Under the pieces are notes generated by a model. That model ran no database searches. It was given only the letters and a program-made list of their open reading frames with translations, and was not told where the DNA came from. This document shows positions 9,480 through 18,163 of a stretch of DNA of 64,000 bases, in pieces (the stretch's first letter is position 1; each line of letters opens with the position of its first letter). The translations under genes were made by a program, and so were the position numbers. Source of the stretch: UBA9926 sp023261215 (GTDB taxonomy: Bacteria > Pseudomonadota > Gammaproteobacteria > Pseudomonadales > Azotimanducaceae). Where the stretch lies: NCBI GenBank assembly GCA_038136035.1, contig JAYPYV010000006.1, forward strand, positions 1-64,000. Direction: 5' to 3'.

Positions 9480-9488
9480 TGCTATAAT
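9480..9488 (+). promoter_or_regulatory. Extended -10 element before ccmC
   Basis: TGCTATAAT is a perfect extended -10 (TGn plus TATAAT), 30 bases upstream of the ccmC start, in the only clear intergenic space of the ccm operon. No -35 hexamer is recognisable, which is tolerable for extended -10 promoters. It suggests separate transcription of ccmC onward. Confidence 0.45.
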
Positions 9489-9518
9489 CGCGCGCGTCAC
9501 GTTTTTGAGATCCACGCC

Positions 9519-10256
9519 GTGTGGCGATTCTTTCACCAATGGGGCAGCCCTAAGTCCTTTTTCGAGCTGTCCGGTCGATGCTTGCCTTGGATCGGAGGGT
9601 TGGCCTTGCTGATCTTGTTCTCCGGCTTGCTGTGGGGTCTCTTGTACGCGCCAGCGGATTACCAGCAAGGGCATAGCGTTCGCATCATGTATGTCCATGT
9701 GCCCGCCGCGATTGTCGCGCAGTCAAGCTATGTGCTGATGGCCAGCTGCGCCTTGATCTCGCTGATTTGGAAAATGAAGCTTGCTGATGTGGCGTTCACA
9801 ACCCTGGCACCCATCGGGGCCATGGTGACCGCACTCGCGTTGCTCACGGGAGCCATTTGGGGCAAGCCGACTTGGGGAACCTATTGGGTGTGGGATGCCA
9901 GACTCACGTCGACCCTGATTTTATTCTTACTTTACGCTGGCGTGATCTCACTCAGGCAGTTTGGGTCGCCCACCCCTCAGGGTGGTCGTGCTGCCGCCCT
10001 TCTTGCCATCATTGGGGTGATTAACCTGCCAATTATCAAATACTCGGTGGATTGGTGGTTTACCTTGCATCAACCTGCAAGTTTCACCCTAACCGCGCGG
10101 CCCAGCATGCCCGTGGAGATGTGGGCGCCACTCTTGGTATGCGTGATTGGCACCTACTTATGGATGATTTGGCTCTGGTTGCTCCGCATGCGCGTTGAAG
10201 TAATCAAGCGTGAATCCCGTTCGTTGTGGGTGAAGGAGGCGTTGCTCATCTCGTGA
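9519..10256 (+). CDS. ccmC: Heme ABC transporter permease / heme-handling protein CcmC
   Basis: A 245-residue inner-membrane protein of six helices with the tryptophan-rich WWD domain (WGTYWVWDARLTS, about 119-131) that presents heme to CcmE. Histidines flank this domain in the periplasmic loops, as in the family (for example in YVHVPAA). The GTG at 9519 is the only sensible start. The gene overlaps ccmD by three bases. Confidence 0.94.
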   Translation: MWRFFHQWGSPKSFFELSGRCLPWIGGLALLILFSGLLWGLLYAPADYQQGHSVRIMYVHVPAAIVAQSSYVLMASCALISLIWKMKLADVAFTTLAPIGAMVTALALLTGAIWGKPTWGTYWVWDARLTSTLILFLLYAGVISLRQFGSPTPQGGRAAALLAIIGVINLPIIKYSVDWWFTLHQPASFTLTARPSMPVEMWAPLLVCVIGTYLWMIWLWLLRMRVEVIKRESRSLWVKEALLIS

Positions 10257-10432
10257 AATTTGAGAGTTGGGGTGAATTCATCGCCATGGGCGGACATGGG
10301 CCTTATGTCTTTGCCGCCTATGGGCTCGTGATCCTCGGTTTGGTGGGGATGGTTCTGATCGCTCGAGCCAATATGAACGCAGCGAGGGAAGCTATCCGGC
10401 AACGGGCATTGATTGACGAGGTGTCCTCATGA
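10253..10432 (+). CDS. ccmD: Heme exporter small subunit CcmD
   Basis: About 59 residues starting at a GTG that overlaps the ccmC stop (GTGA). GGAGG lies upstream, inside ccmC. The N-terminal MGGHGPYVFAAYG segment, single transmembrane helix and basic cytoplasmic tail are typical of CcmD, which joins CcmABC and is needed for release of heme-loaded CcmE. A longer in-frame start at 10226 is less likely because of the overlap it would need. Confidence 0.88.
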   Translation: MKFESWGEFIAMGGHGPYVFAAYGLVILGLVGMVLIARANMNAAREAIRQRALIDEVSS

Positions 10433-10893
10433 AATGGGGTCCCATGAAGCCGCATCGACGTCGCAGATTAATTCTGATTGGGGGCCTGTTGGTCGCGATC
10501 GGCAGCGCCATTGGGTTCACGCTCCAAGCGCTAAACAACAACATCAACTTGTTTTATCCGCCAGATCAAATTGTCTCAGGCCAAGCGCCTAAGAATGAGC
10601 GGATCAGAGCTGGGGGTATGGTCGCCGATGGGTCACTTCGAAGACAGAGTGACAGTCTGGTTGTTCGTTTTGAAGTAACAGACTTTGCGGGCTCGACGTT
10701 TGAGATGCGCTATGAGGGGATCCTTCCCGATTTATTCCGGGAGGGTCAAGGGATCGTCGCCACAGGTTACCTGACAGAGGCGGGCCACTTCGAAGCCGAA
10801 GAGGTGCTCGCAAAACACGACGAGAATTACATGCCGCCGGAGCTCGCGGGTATTGCTCAAATGACGAGCGAGACAGCACCTCGTGTGGATTGA
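10429..10893 (+). CDS. ccmE: Periplasmic heme chaperone CcmE
   Basis: A 154-residue membrane-anchored chaperone. After a basic N-terminus and one transmembrane helix comes the beta-barrel (OB-type) domain. The covalent heme-binding histidine is H130 in AKHDENYMPPE, followed by the conserved tyrosine. It overlaps ccmD by four bases (ATGA) and ccmF by eleven. A second in-frame ATG at 10444 is also possible. Confidence 0.95.
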   Translation: MKWGPMKPHRRRRLILIGGLLVAIGSAIGFTLQALNNNINLFYPPDQIVSGQAPKNERIRAGGMVADGSLRRQSDSLVVRFEVTDFAGSTFEMRYEGILPDLFREGQGIVATGYLTEAGHFEAEEVLAKHDENYMPPELAGIAQMTSETAPRVD

Positions 10894-12868
10894 GATTGGG
10901 CATTTCTCGGTCCTGATTGCACTGCTTCTGACGCTGCTCGGGGGCGCAAGCGCCTTGTATGCGTTGCAACGTCGCAATGTGCACTGGGCGGCCCTGGCCC
11001 TCGCCGCCGCGCCACTCGCATTCCTCCTCATCCTGCTCGGCTTTTTGACCCTGATGGCTGCTTTCATCGCCGATGACTTTTCGGTGACTTATGTCGCTCA
11101 ACATTCCAATCGTGCGCTGCCAATTCAGTACAAGATGTCTGCGGTCTGGGGTGCTCACGAAGGCTCTTTTTTGCTTTGGTGTCTCGTCATGGGCGGCTGG
11201 ATGATGCTGGTGGCAAAGTTGAGTGAGTCCCTCGCGCTTGTCATGCGTTTGCAGGTCATGACGGTGCTTTACGGGCTCCAAGCCTGTTTCCTCCTGTTTT
11301 TGCTGTTGGCGTCCAGTCCCTTCGACCGTTCTCTGCCTTTCTACCCTGGTGAAGGGGCTGATCTGAACCCGCTGTTGCAAGACTTTGGGCTGATTGTGCA
11401 TCCACCGCTTCTTTACATGGGTTACGTTGGACTGTCTGTACCGTTCGCGTTTGCGATAGCGAGCCTTTGGTCGGGCTCAGTCGATCTAAGTTGGGCGAAA
11501 TGGTCGAGGCCTTGGACGAATGTGGCATGGGCATTCCTGACAGCGGGCATCACGCTTGGCAGTTGGTGGGCCTACTACGAGCTGGGTTGGGGTGGTTGGT
11601 GGTTTTGGGACGCAGTAGAGAATGCCTCTTTTATGCCTTGGCTCTTGGCCACCGCGCTGGTCCATTCGCTAGCGGCCACTGAAAAAAGAGGCGTCTTCAA
11701 ATCTTGGACATTGCTGCTGGCGATCAGCGGGTTCGCTTTTAGCCTGCTAGGGGCATTTTTGGTTCGCTCGGGCGTTCTCACCTCAGTTCACGCATTTGCG
11801 GTCGACCCGCAGCGGGGACTTGCGATCCTCGCCTTTCTTGTCCCTGTGGTGGGCGGGTCGCTTGCGCTTTACGCCATCCGAGCGAGGTCGATCAAAACGT
11901 CTGCGGTCTTCGCTGTGACCGGCCGAGAGAGCTTTATTTTGGGTAATAACGTGCTCTTATCCGTTGCGGCGCTGATGATCCTGCTGGGAACCATTTACCC
12001 TTTGATCTATGAGGCGGCGACGGGCGGGTTGAAGATTTCCGTCGGGCCGCCGTATTTCAATGCGTTGTTTTTGCCTCTCGCAGGGCTCTTGCTCCTCATC
12101 CTCATGGTGGGTCACGAAACCCGGTGGCGGAAGACGGGACTTGCGCATCTATTCAAGGGGCAACGCTGGCAATGGCTCGTCTCGCTCGCAATCACGGGGG
12201 CTCTGCTAAGTTGGCTGGAATCCCCCTCGATTCCGCAGGCGCTGTTCGCATGGCTGAGCCTGAATGTGTTGGTTGGGTTGGCTAGACAATGGGGCGCGAG
12301 AGCACATTTGCGAGGTCGATGGAGAGCCCTTTTTGAGCAGAGTCCGTCTTACTACAGTATGTTGCTTGGGCACGTGGGGCTGGTCATCGCTGTGATTGGC
12401 ATTGCTGCGACTTCGATCTCCAGTATCGAGCAAGACCTGCGGATGGCGCCGGGTGATGAAGTTCAAGTGGGTGACTACGCCATGCGACTGACGGGTGTTC
12501 GTGACGTTGAGGGTCCTAACTACACCGCTGAACGTGGGGAAGTCGTCGTGACCCGTGACGGGCAATTCGTCGCGAGACTATTCCCCGAGAAAAGACGCTA
12601 CCACGCATCACAAATGGTGATGACCGAGGCCGCGATCGATGCGGGGCTGTCCCGGGATCTTTACGTGGCGTTGGGGGAACCCCTGGGTGCTGGTGCCTGG
12701 TCAGTGAGGATGCAGGTCAAGCCCTTGGTGCGTTGGATTTGGTTGGGTGGTGTCATGATCGCGCTCTCTGGTTTGGTGTCTTTGCTTGACTTGCGTTACC
12801 GCAAGCGAGCAATACAGCGCGCGCCAGTGGCTAACGAGTCTCTCGCGCCTCTGAGCCAAGGACACTGA
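10883..12868 (+). CDS. ccmF: Cytochrome c heme lyase subunit CcmF
   Basis: A 661-residue polytopic membrane protein with the WWD domain WGGWWFWDAVENASFMPW (near 236-253) and the family's flanking histidines. It receives heme from holo-CcmE and, with CcmH and CcmI, ligates it to apocytochrome c. The domain normally reads WDPVEN; here proline is replaced by alanine. The GTG start lies inside the end of ccmE. The length is as expected (640-670). Confidence 0.95.
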   Translation: MWIEIGHFSVLIALLLTLLGGASALYALQRRNVHWAALALAAAPLAFLLILLGFLTLMAAFIADDFSVTYVAQHSNRALPIQYKMSAVWGAHEGSFLLWCLVMGGWMMLVAKLSESLALVMRLQVMTVLYGLQACFLLFLLLASSPFDRSLPFYPGEGADLNPLLQDFGLIVHPPLLYMGYVGLSVPFAFAIASLWSGSVDLSWAKWSRPWTNVAWAFLTAGITLGSWWAYYELGWGGWWFWDAVENASFMPWLLATALVHSLAATEKRGVFKSWTLLLAISGFAFSLLGAFLVRSGVLTSVHAFAVDPQRGLAILAFLVPVVGGSLALYAIRARSIKTSAVFAVTGRESFILGNNVLLSVAALMILLGTIYPLIYEAATGGLKISVGPPYFNALFLPLAGLLLLILMVGHETRWRKTGLAHLFKGQRWQWLVSLAITGALLSWLESPSIPQALFAWLSLNVLVGLARQWGARAHLRGRWRALFEQSPSYYSMLLGHVGLVIAVIGIAATSISSIEQDLRMAPGDEVQVGDYAMRLTGVRDVEGPNYTAERGEVVVTRDGQFVARLFPEKRRYHASQMVMTEAAIDAGLSRDLYVALGEPLGAGAWSVRMQVKPLVRWIWLGGVMIALSGLVSLLDLRYRKRAIQRAPVANESLAPLSQGH

Positions 12869-12869
12869 C

Positions 12870-13409
12870 GTGGCCAAACAAAGTTTTTTGATTCCGCTTG
12901 CCATCTTTTTGGCCTTGGTTTTGATTCTCGGGCTGGGCTTCACGCTGGATGATCCCCACCGGTTGCCCTCAGTCCGAGTGGGACAGCCCTTTCCTGAATT
13001 CTCGTTGCCTGATTTGATCACGCCAGAGATTGATCGTACCGAGCGTGACTTCAAAGGCCCCGCCCTGGTGAACGTATGGGCAACCTGGTGCCCCACATGC
13101 TACGCCGAACATGAGGCGCTGAAGGTGATCGAGAAAACGGGCGTCAGGATTTTCGGGATCAACTACGCCGATGATGAAGACAAGGCCCGCACGTTTTTGA
13201 GTGACCTTGGAGACCCTTATGTGCTGAACGTAATAGATGCCAACGGGCGATTGGCGATAGACCTGGGGGTTTATGGCGCGCCAGAGACCTTCGTGATTGA
13301 TCGTGAGGGACAGATTCTTTATCGGCATGTGGGCGCTGTAGACGCCCGCGTTTGGCGGGAGACGCTCGCGCCGATGATTCAATCTCTGGCGGGTGCTGGT
13401 AGTGGCTAA
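12870..13409 (+). CDS. ccmG: Thiol:disulfide interchange protein CcmG/DsbE
   Basis: A 179-residue membrane-anchored periplasmic thioredoxin. An N-terminal helix is followed by a thioredoxin fold with the active site WCPTC (C74 and C77) in VWATWCPTC and the family's GVYGAPETF cis-proline segment. It reduces apocytochrome CXXCH or CcmH cysteines before heme attachment. It starts at a GTG two bases after ccmF. Confidence 0.94.
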   Translation: MAKQSFLIPLAIFLALVLILGLGFTLDDPHRLPSVRVGQPFPEFSLPDLITPEIDRTERDFKGPALVNVWATWCPTCYAEHEALKVIEKTGVRIFGINYADDEDKARTFLSDLGDPYVLNVIDANGRLAIDLGVYGAPETFVIDREGQILYRHVGAVDARVWRETLAPMIQSLAGAGSG

Positions 13410-13890
13410 CTTTTTCACACCGAGTCTTTTGGGCTTGATGATCCTAGTCAGCGGTGCCAGCGTGGCCAATACCGTCGAAGACTATACATTTGCAAATGAC
13501 GCAATGCGCGACCGCTATCAGAATTTGATTGATGAACTGAGATGCCCTCAATGCTTGAACACGAACCTTGCCGGCTCGGACGCCATGATTGCCGCCAATT
13601 TGCGTCGCGAGGTGTACCGGATGGTGACAAGTGGTGAAACCGATGAGGCCATCAAATCATTTATGTATGAACGGTATGGGGATTTTATTCTCTATCGACC
13701 GAGGTTGATGCCCTCAACCTGGGTGCTTTGGCTGCTCCCAGGCTTTTTGCTGATCGTGGGTGTCTGGGTCTGGTGGGTCATGGCTCGGCTGCCCAGCGCG
13801 GCTTTGGATGATCAAATGCAAATGAGCGATACGGATTTGGCAGAGGTTGAGCGTCTGCTCGGCGAGCCGCATCGAGCCAATGACTCATGA
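13402..13890 (+). CDS. ccmH: Cytochrome c-type biogenesis protein CcmH
   Basis: About 162 residues. From the GTG at 13402 the protein starts with a clear signal peptide (cleavage near SVANT), then the LRCPQCLNTNL motif whose two cysteines handle apocytochrome thiols, a small helical domain and a C-terminal transmembrane helix (WVLWLLPGFLLIVGVWVWW). An in-frame GTG at 13393 is an alternative start. The motif usually reads CxxCQN; here the glutamine is leucine. It overlaps ccmI by four bases. Confidence 0.93.
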   Translation: MANFFTPSLLGLMILVSGASVANTVEDYTFANDAMRDRYQNLIDELRCPQCLNTNLAGSDAMIAANLRREVYRMVTSGETDEAIKSFMYERYGDFILYRPRLMPSTWVLWLLPGFLLIVGVWVWWVMARLPSAALDDQMQMSDTDLAEVERLLGEPHRANDS

Positions 13891-15167
13891 TGGTTTGGAT
13901 GGGTTTTCTGTTCCTGATCGGTCTTGTGATCGTGGGTCTTTATGTTGCAATGATGAGGCTTCGCCGGATCAGCTTCCATGACGGCAAACTTGAAAGCCAG
14001 CGTGCGTTTCACCGAGCGCGTTTAGAAGAGCTTCCGCAGCTCATAGAAGAGGGCTTAGTCGAGCCAGAACAATCAGCAGCGATTGAGCGAGAATCGAAGC
14101 AAGATCTACTCCGCGAGTCGGATCAGATCGACGGGCAGTTACCGAGCGCAGAAGTCGCGCAGCCGAGTGGGTGGTCTCGCCTTTTGGTTGCGGTTGGTGT
14201 CTGCTTTTTGGCCCTGCTGGCATTCAGCGAATTAGGTGGTGGTCTGGGTCGGGTTCAGGACGTGCGATGGACTGAGGCCCTAGAGCAGCTTGACCTGACG
14301 TCACCAGGGGATGTTGAGCGTGCGCACAGCATGATGACTGCGTGGCTAGACGACGATCCAGACAATGAATCGGTGCGCATGTTCTTAGCCGAGTTATCGT
14401 TGAACTTAGGTCGTTATCAGGAGGCGGCAGATGGGTTTAGCGCGCTCAGCCGCCTCTACCCGGCGGATGGGCACTTGCGCGAGCAAAGCATTGAAGCGCG
14501 ATACTTGGCGCTGGATCGCCGCTTGGATGAGGCGTTAGCGCGAGACCTGGATCTAGCCTTGGGGCAATATCCTCGTGCCGTCGGTCTATTAGAGATTGCG
14601 GGGATGGAAGCGCATAAAGCGGGCCGTCTGAGGGATGCAATCACTTTTTTTAAGCGAGCCGCTCAGGATGCAACCGGGCCAAGGCGCCTGATGATCGAGC
14701 AGATTCTGACTGTATTGGATTCAAGTGGGAGCACGGAACCGCCTCAGCCCGCGATGCTTAGCGGGGCGGATGCGGGCGCGCCCAGGCCCGGCGTACTGCC
14801 GGAGATTGAGGTGACGGTTGAACTCATCAGCGATCAGCCGTTGCCCCCTGCTGCCAAGCTGTTTGTATTCGCGCGAGCGAGTGAGGGCCCGCCCATGCCG
14901 CTCGCCGTGGTCCGTGCGGAGCCAACTCGCGGGCGATCGATTCACCGCTTGACGGATGCGCTTGCGATGATGCCGTCACTCAGACTGAGCCAGTTTGATG
15001 TTGTGGACGTGGTAGCAAGGTTGTCTTTGTCCGGACAAATCAGTGGCGATGGCGATGATTTCGAAACCAAGGCGGAAAAACTGTCGCTCGCACCGGGTGT
15101 GCAGTCGCTGAGTTTGGTGCTTGATCTCACGCAGGCCGAGGCAAAACCGACTGAGGCGTCGCGCTAG
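13887..15167 (+). CDS. ccmI: Cytochrome c biogenesis protein CcmI (TPR domain)
   Basis: A 426-residue protein with two N-terminal transmembrane helices (about 1-25 and 95-115) separated by a cytoplasmic loop, then a periplasmic TPR region (EALEQLDLTSPGDVERA onward) and a C-terminal beta-rich domain. CcmI is the apocytochrome chaperone of the heme-ligation complex. ATGA overlap with ccmH. Its stop codon overlaps the GTG start of the next gene, so the serine hydrolase may be co-transcribed. Confidence 0.9.
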   Translation: MMVWMGFLFLIGLVIVGLYVAMMRLRRISFHDGKLESQRAFHRARLEELPQLIEEGLVEPEQSAAIERESKQDLLRESDQIDGQLPSAEVAQPSGWSRLLVAVGVCFLALLAFSELGGGLGRVQDVRWTEALEQLDLTSPGDVERAHSMMTAWLDDDPDNESVRMFLAELSLNLGRYQEAADGFSALSRLYPADGHLREQSIEARYLALDRRLDEALARDLDLALGQYPRAVGLLEIAGMEAHKAGRLRDAITFFKRAAQDATGPRRLMIEQILTVLDSSGSTEPPQPAMLSGADAGAPRPGVLPEIEVTVELISDQPLPPAAKLFVFARASEGPPMPLAVVRAEPTRGRSIHRLTDALAMMPSLRLSQFDVVDVVARLSLSGQISGDGDDFETKAEKLSLAPGVQSLSLVLDLTQAEAKPTEASR

Positions 15168-16429
15168 TGCTTGGGATTTCAAAGACGAATCCATCTCTCG
15201 AGCATAGGCTGTTGACGCGGAGTCACCGGTCAAAGCACCGATGGCTGCGTTTCGCCCTGGCGGTCGCGATCGTCTGGGGGCCCCTAACGCTTTTCGCCCA
15301 GACCTTTGATGCATTCGTCCAGAGTGAAATCGAGTCGAGAGCCAGCGTGGTCCCCGGCGCGGCGGTGGCTATCATTGAAAATGGTGGGGCGCCCTGGGTC
15401 AAAGTTTTCGGCGTAACCCGTCTTGGCACGGATCAGCCAGTCACGCCGCACAGCGCTTTTCAATTAGCCAGTATTTCAAAAACCTTCGCCGGGGTCGCGC
15501 TCGCGATGGCTGCGGACGCAGGGTCGCTTAGTCTTGACGAACCGGTTCAGTCGGTGTTGACGGATCTTCGATTCGCGGATGAATCGAAGGGTCGATCGAT
15601 CAGTATGCGCCATGTGGTCTCTCAAAGCACCGGACTCCTGCCCCACAGTTACACGAATTTGATCGAGGACCGGATGAGTTATCCATCGATCATCAAAAAA
15701 CTGGCGAAAGCGCCGTTTATTTGCGCGCCCGGGAACTGCTACAGCTATCAAAATGTGGTGTTTAGTTTAGTGGGCGATGCCATTCAAGAACGAACCGGAC
15801 AATCCTATGCCGATTATGTTCGCCAGAAGATCTTCATTCCCCTACGGATGCCAGATGCTTGGGTGGGTTTGGCGTCTGATCAAGAGCGGGAAGACCGAGT
15901 GCTTGTCACGCCGCACCTGAAGACAAAGAACGGTTGGCGGGTGGCCAAACCCAATGAGCGTTATTACAAGGTCTTACCGGCTGCCGGGGTCAATGCGTCA
16001 ATTAGTGACATGGCACGGTGGCTTGCGGCGATTCTGGGTGAATCCACCGTCATTTCACCCGATCTGCTCGGGCAGGTGACCGAGCGAGTCGTCTCCTACA
16101 GAAAACGTCAGGGCCATTACCCCAGTGACGCGCCGATCACTGATTTAGGTTATGCCATGGGGTTTCGAACGTTCTCGTACCGAACCCTTCCAGGCTTTTT
16201 GCATCACGGGGGATACATCCGCGGCATGCGCTCGGAGTTGATCGCGCACCCAAGGTCACGGTCGGGGCTCGTGTTTCTAACCAATGCTGAGCCCGATAAG
16301 CTGAATCGATTGAGTCTCGCCTTCGCAGACTACGTGTACAACCAATCGTTAGTCGGCCAGCACCTTGGCATGGGGGGAGGGGATGAAACAGGCGCCCTCC
16401 AACTGTCCGCTCGAGTGCCGTCTGAGTAA
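15167..16429 (+). CDS. Class C beta-lactamase-like serine hydrolase
   Basis: A 420-residue protein with a hydrophobic segment near 26-45, so probably periplasmic or membrane-anchored. The serine beta-lactamase/PBP fold is shown by S102-x-x-K105 in LASISKTFAG and Y194-Q-N196 in YSYQN. HHGGYIRG near 345 replaces the third KTG box with HxG, as in esterase/peptidase-type members (AmpC-like family, EstB or DD-peptidase relatives). Beta-lactam resistance should not be assumed. The GTG start overlaps the ccmI stop. The 3' end overlaps the convergent gamma-glutamyltransferase gene by 81 bases. Confidence 0.85.
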   Translation: MLGISKTNPSLEHRLLTRSHRSKHRWLRFALAVAIVWGPLTLFAQTFDAFVQSEIESRASVVPGAAVAIIENGGAPWVKVFGVTRLGTDQPVTPHSAFQLASISKTFAGVALAMAADAGSLSLDEPVQSVLTDLRFADESKGRSISMRHVVSQSTGLLPHSYTNLIEDRMSYPSIIKKLAKAPFICAPGNCYSYQNVVFSLVGDAIQERTGQSYADYVRQKIFIPLRMPDAWVGLASDQEREDRVLVTPHLKTKNGWRVAKPNERYYKVLPAAGVNASISDMARWLAAILGESTVISPDLLGQVTERVVSYRKRQGHYPSDAPITDLGYAMGFRTFSYRTLPGFLHHGGYIRGMRSELIAHPRSRSGLVFLTNAEPDKLNRLSLAFADYVYNQSLVGQHLGMGGGDETGALQLSARVPSE

Positions 16430-17917
16430 CTGGGGCAATGCGAAAAATGCGGGCGCGACGTCATTCGCTCGAACTCTCACATCATCGAAGGATGCTTTCA
16501 GCATAGAAGTGATCTCTTCGGGCATGTGCTGCATGACCGTTAAGGTGTCAGAGCCTGAAACATCGACTCTGGGCGCATGTGCTGCCGCATCCACCGACAG
16601 TTTGCCATCGGTCAGATAACTGATGAGCTGAAACACCGAAGGGAAAATCTTCCGTCCTCCGCAAGCCCCCAGCGCTGCCCATGCGCCGTCGTCCCCACGC
16701 ATGAGCGTGGGGCACATGTTACATAAAGGCTTCCGTCCCGGCGCAACGCTATTGGGCCGTCCCGGGCTGGGGTCAAACCACATCATGCCATTATTCAGAA
16801 CGATGCCGAGTCGGTTGGATGCGACGCGGGCGCCAAAGGCTGACATGATGGTCTGCGTCATGGAGACGATGTTGCCATCCTCATCTGCTATGCAAACGTG
16901 GGTCGTGGCGCCTTGCGTGTCGCCTGCACCCATATGCTGGAGACGGTGCGCGTAGCTTTGCTTAAGTGCTGAGACCAGCGCCTTGATGTGCTCGGCGCCA
17001 AAACAACCCACATCGGGACTGAAATTGGACTCCAACGCTGCGAGGGCATCGATTAGGCTGGGGCCGGCTGTTAGGGCGCCTGCAGCAAAGATCTGTTGAT
17101 CCCTGTATCGGCTGACCACCGGTTCTGTGAGGGTCGCTTCGATGGTCTCAAGATCCTTCCGCGTGAGTATGGCGCCCTGATTTTTTAAGTCTTCGGTGAG
17201 CCAATCGGCGAGATCGCCTTCGAAAAAAGGGGCAGGCCCAGCAGAGGCGTAGGCGTCCAAGGTATTGGCAAGATGGGGCAGAGGATGGTGTTGCGCGCCC
17301 CCCTCGAGGTTCGGCGTTGGCGGCAGGCCATCTTCCAAATAGAGGCCAGCCGCTGAGGGGTATTGCCTCAGTGCTCTCGCCGATTGATTGATTTTCATCG
17401 CGCTGTACCAATCGATGGGCAGCCCGAGTTTGGCTTGTCGAATCGCGGCTTCGGCGAGCGCTCGACGCGGCATCGAGGCAAATCGTTGATGGGCAAGTTC
17501 GATGCCTTTGAAATAGGCGGGTACCGCAATGGCCAGCGGGCCATGAATATTTCGATCGCCTTGCACGGCGGGCCAATTAAAGGCATCGCTGCTGTTGGTG
17601 CCTTGCTCTGCGAGTGGGTAGTGATCGGGCGAGGCAGCGCCCGGTGCCTGCATGCCGAAATCGATCTGGTAAACACGATCCTCGCTGGCTTGATAGGTCA
17701 GGAGATAGCCCCCACCGCCATAACCGCTCATCCAGGGCTCTACCACCCCCAGCATGAGTCCTGCGGCGATGGCGGCGTCCACTGCGTTGCCTCCCGATCG
17801 CAGGACGTCAATCCCCGCCTGTGTGGCCAGGTGGTGTTGAGTTGCGACCATGAATCGCTTGCCCGTAACCGCTGGCTTGCTGATCTGCCAATGGGCTGTT
17901 TCGGCGATGGTTTGCAC
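16349..17917 (-). CDS. Gamma-glutamyltransferase family protein
   Basis: A 522-residue Ntn-hydrolase of the gamma-glutamyltranspeptidase family. The N-terminal RSGGNAVDAAIA and SGYGGGGYLL segments and the autoprocessing site GATTH, with likely nucleophile T338, are conserved. The small subunit contains MTQTIMSAFGARV and LNNGMMWFDP. Family members cleave glutathione or other gamma-glutamyl amides, or act as acylases. Unlike E. coli Ggt, no signal peptide is seen after the GTG at 17917, so export is uncertain. The last 81 bases overlap the convergent serine hydrolase gene. Confidence 0.88.
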   Translation of the reverse strand: MQTIAETAHWQISKPAVTGKRFMVATQHHLATQAGIDVLRSGGNAVDAAIAAGLMLGVVEPWMSGYGGGGYLLTYQASEDRVYQIDFGMQAPGAASPDHYPLAEQGTNSSDAFNWPAVQGDRNIHGPLAIAVPAYFKGIELAHQRFASMPRRALAEAAIRQAKLGLPIDWYSAMKINQSARALRQYPSAAGLYLEDGLPPTPNLEGGAQHHPLPHLANTLDAYASAGPAPFFEGDLADWLTEDLKNQGAILTRKDLETIEATLTEPVVSRYRDQQIFAAGALTAGPSLIDALAALESNFSPDVGCFGAEHIKALVSALKQSYAHRLQHMGAGDTQGATTHVCIADEDGNIVSMTQTIMSAFGARVASNRLGIVLNNGMMWFDPSPGRPNSVAPGRKPLCNMCPTLMRGDDGAWAALGACGGRKIFPSVFQLISYLTDGKLSVDAAAHAPRVDVSGSDTLTVMQHMPEEITSMLKASFDDVRVRANDVAPAFFALPQLLRRHSSGQLEGACFIPSPHAKVLAD

Positions 17918-18163
17918 AGTCGAGATTCCGTTTTGATGTCTGCGGATCAGCTTATCAGAGGGCGCCTCTGTTTTCGTTGGTAATCACGGGAAGTGCCAAC
18001 TTCATAGAGCCACGGGAATTGCACGTTTCGGACCGATGTTGTCCTCGTCCACGTCTTTATTTGCCGATGATTTGTTTGTGAACAAGAGAACACAGCGCCT
18101 AAAAAAATGAAGAGTCCAAAAGGCTGAGTGGTGCGTAGAAGGGGCGTGCGTAGGAAACGCCGG

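Noticed and set aside
15167..16429. Calling the serine hydrolase an antibiotic-resistance beta-lactamase
   Set aside because: The KTG box is replaced by HxG, which is typical of esterase or peptidase members; nothing supports resistance.
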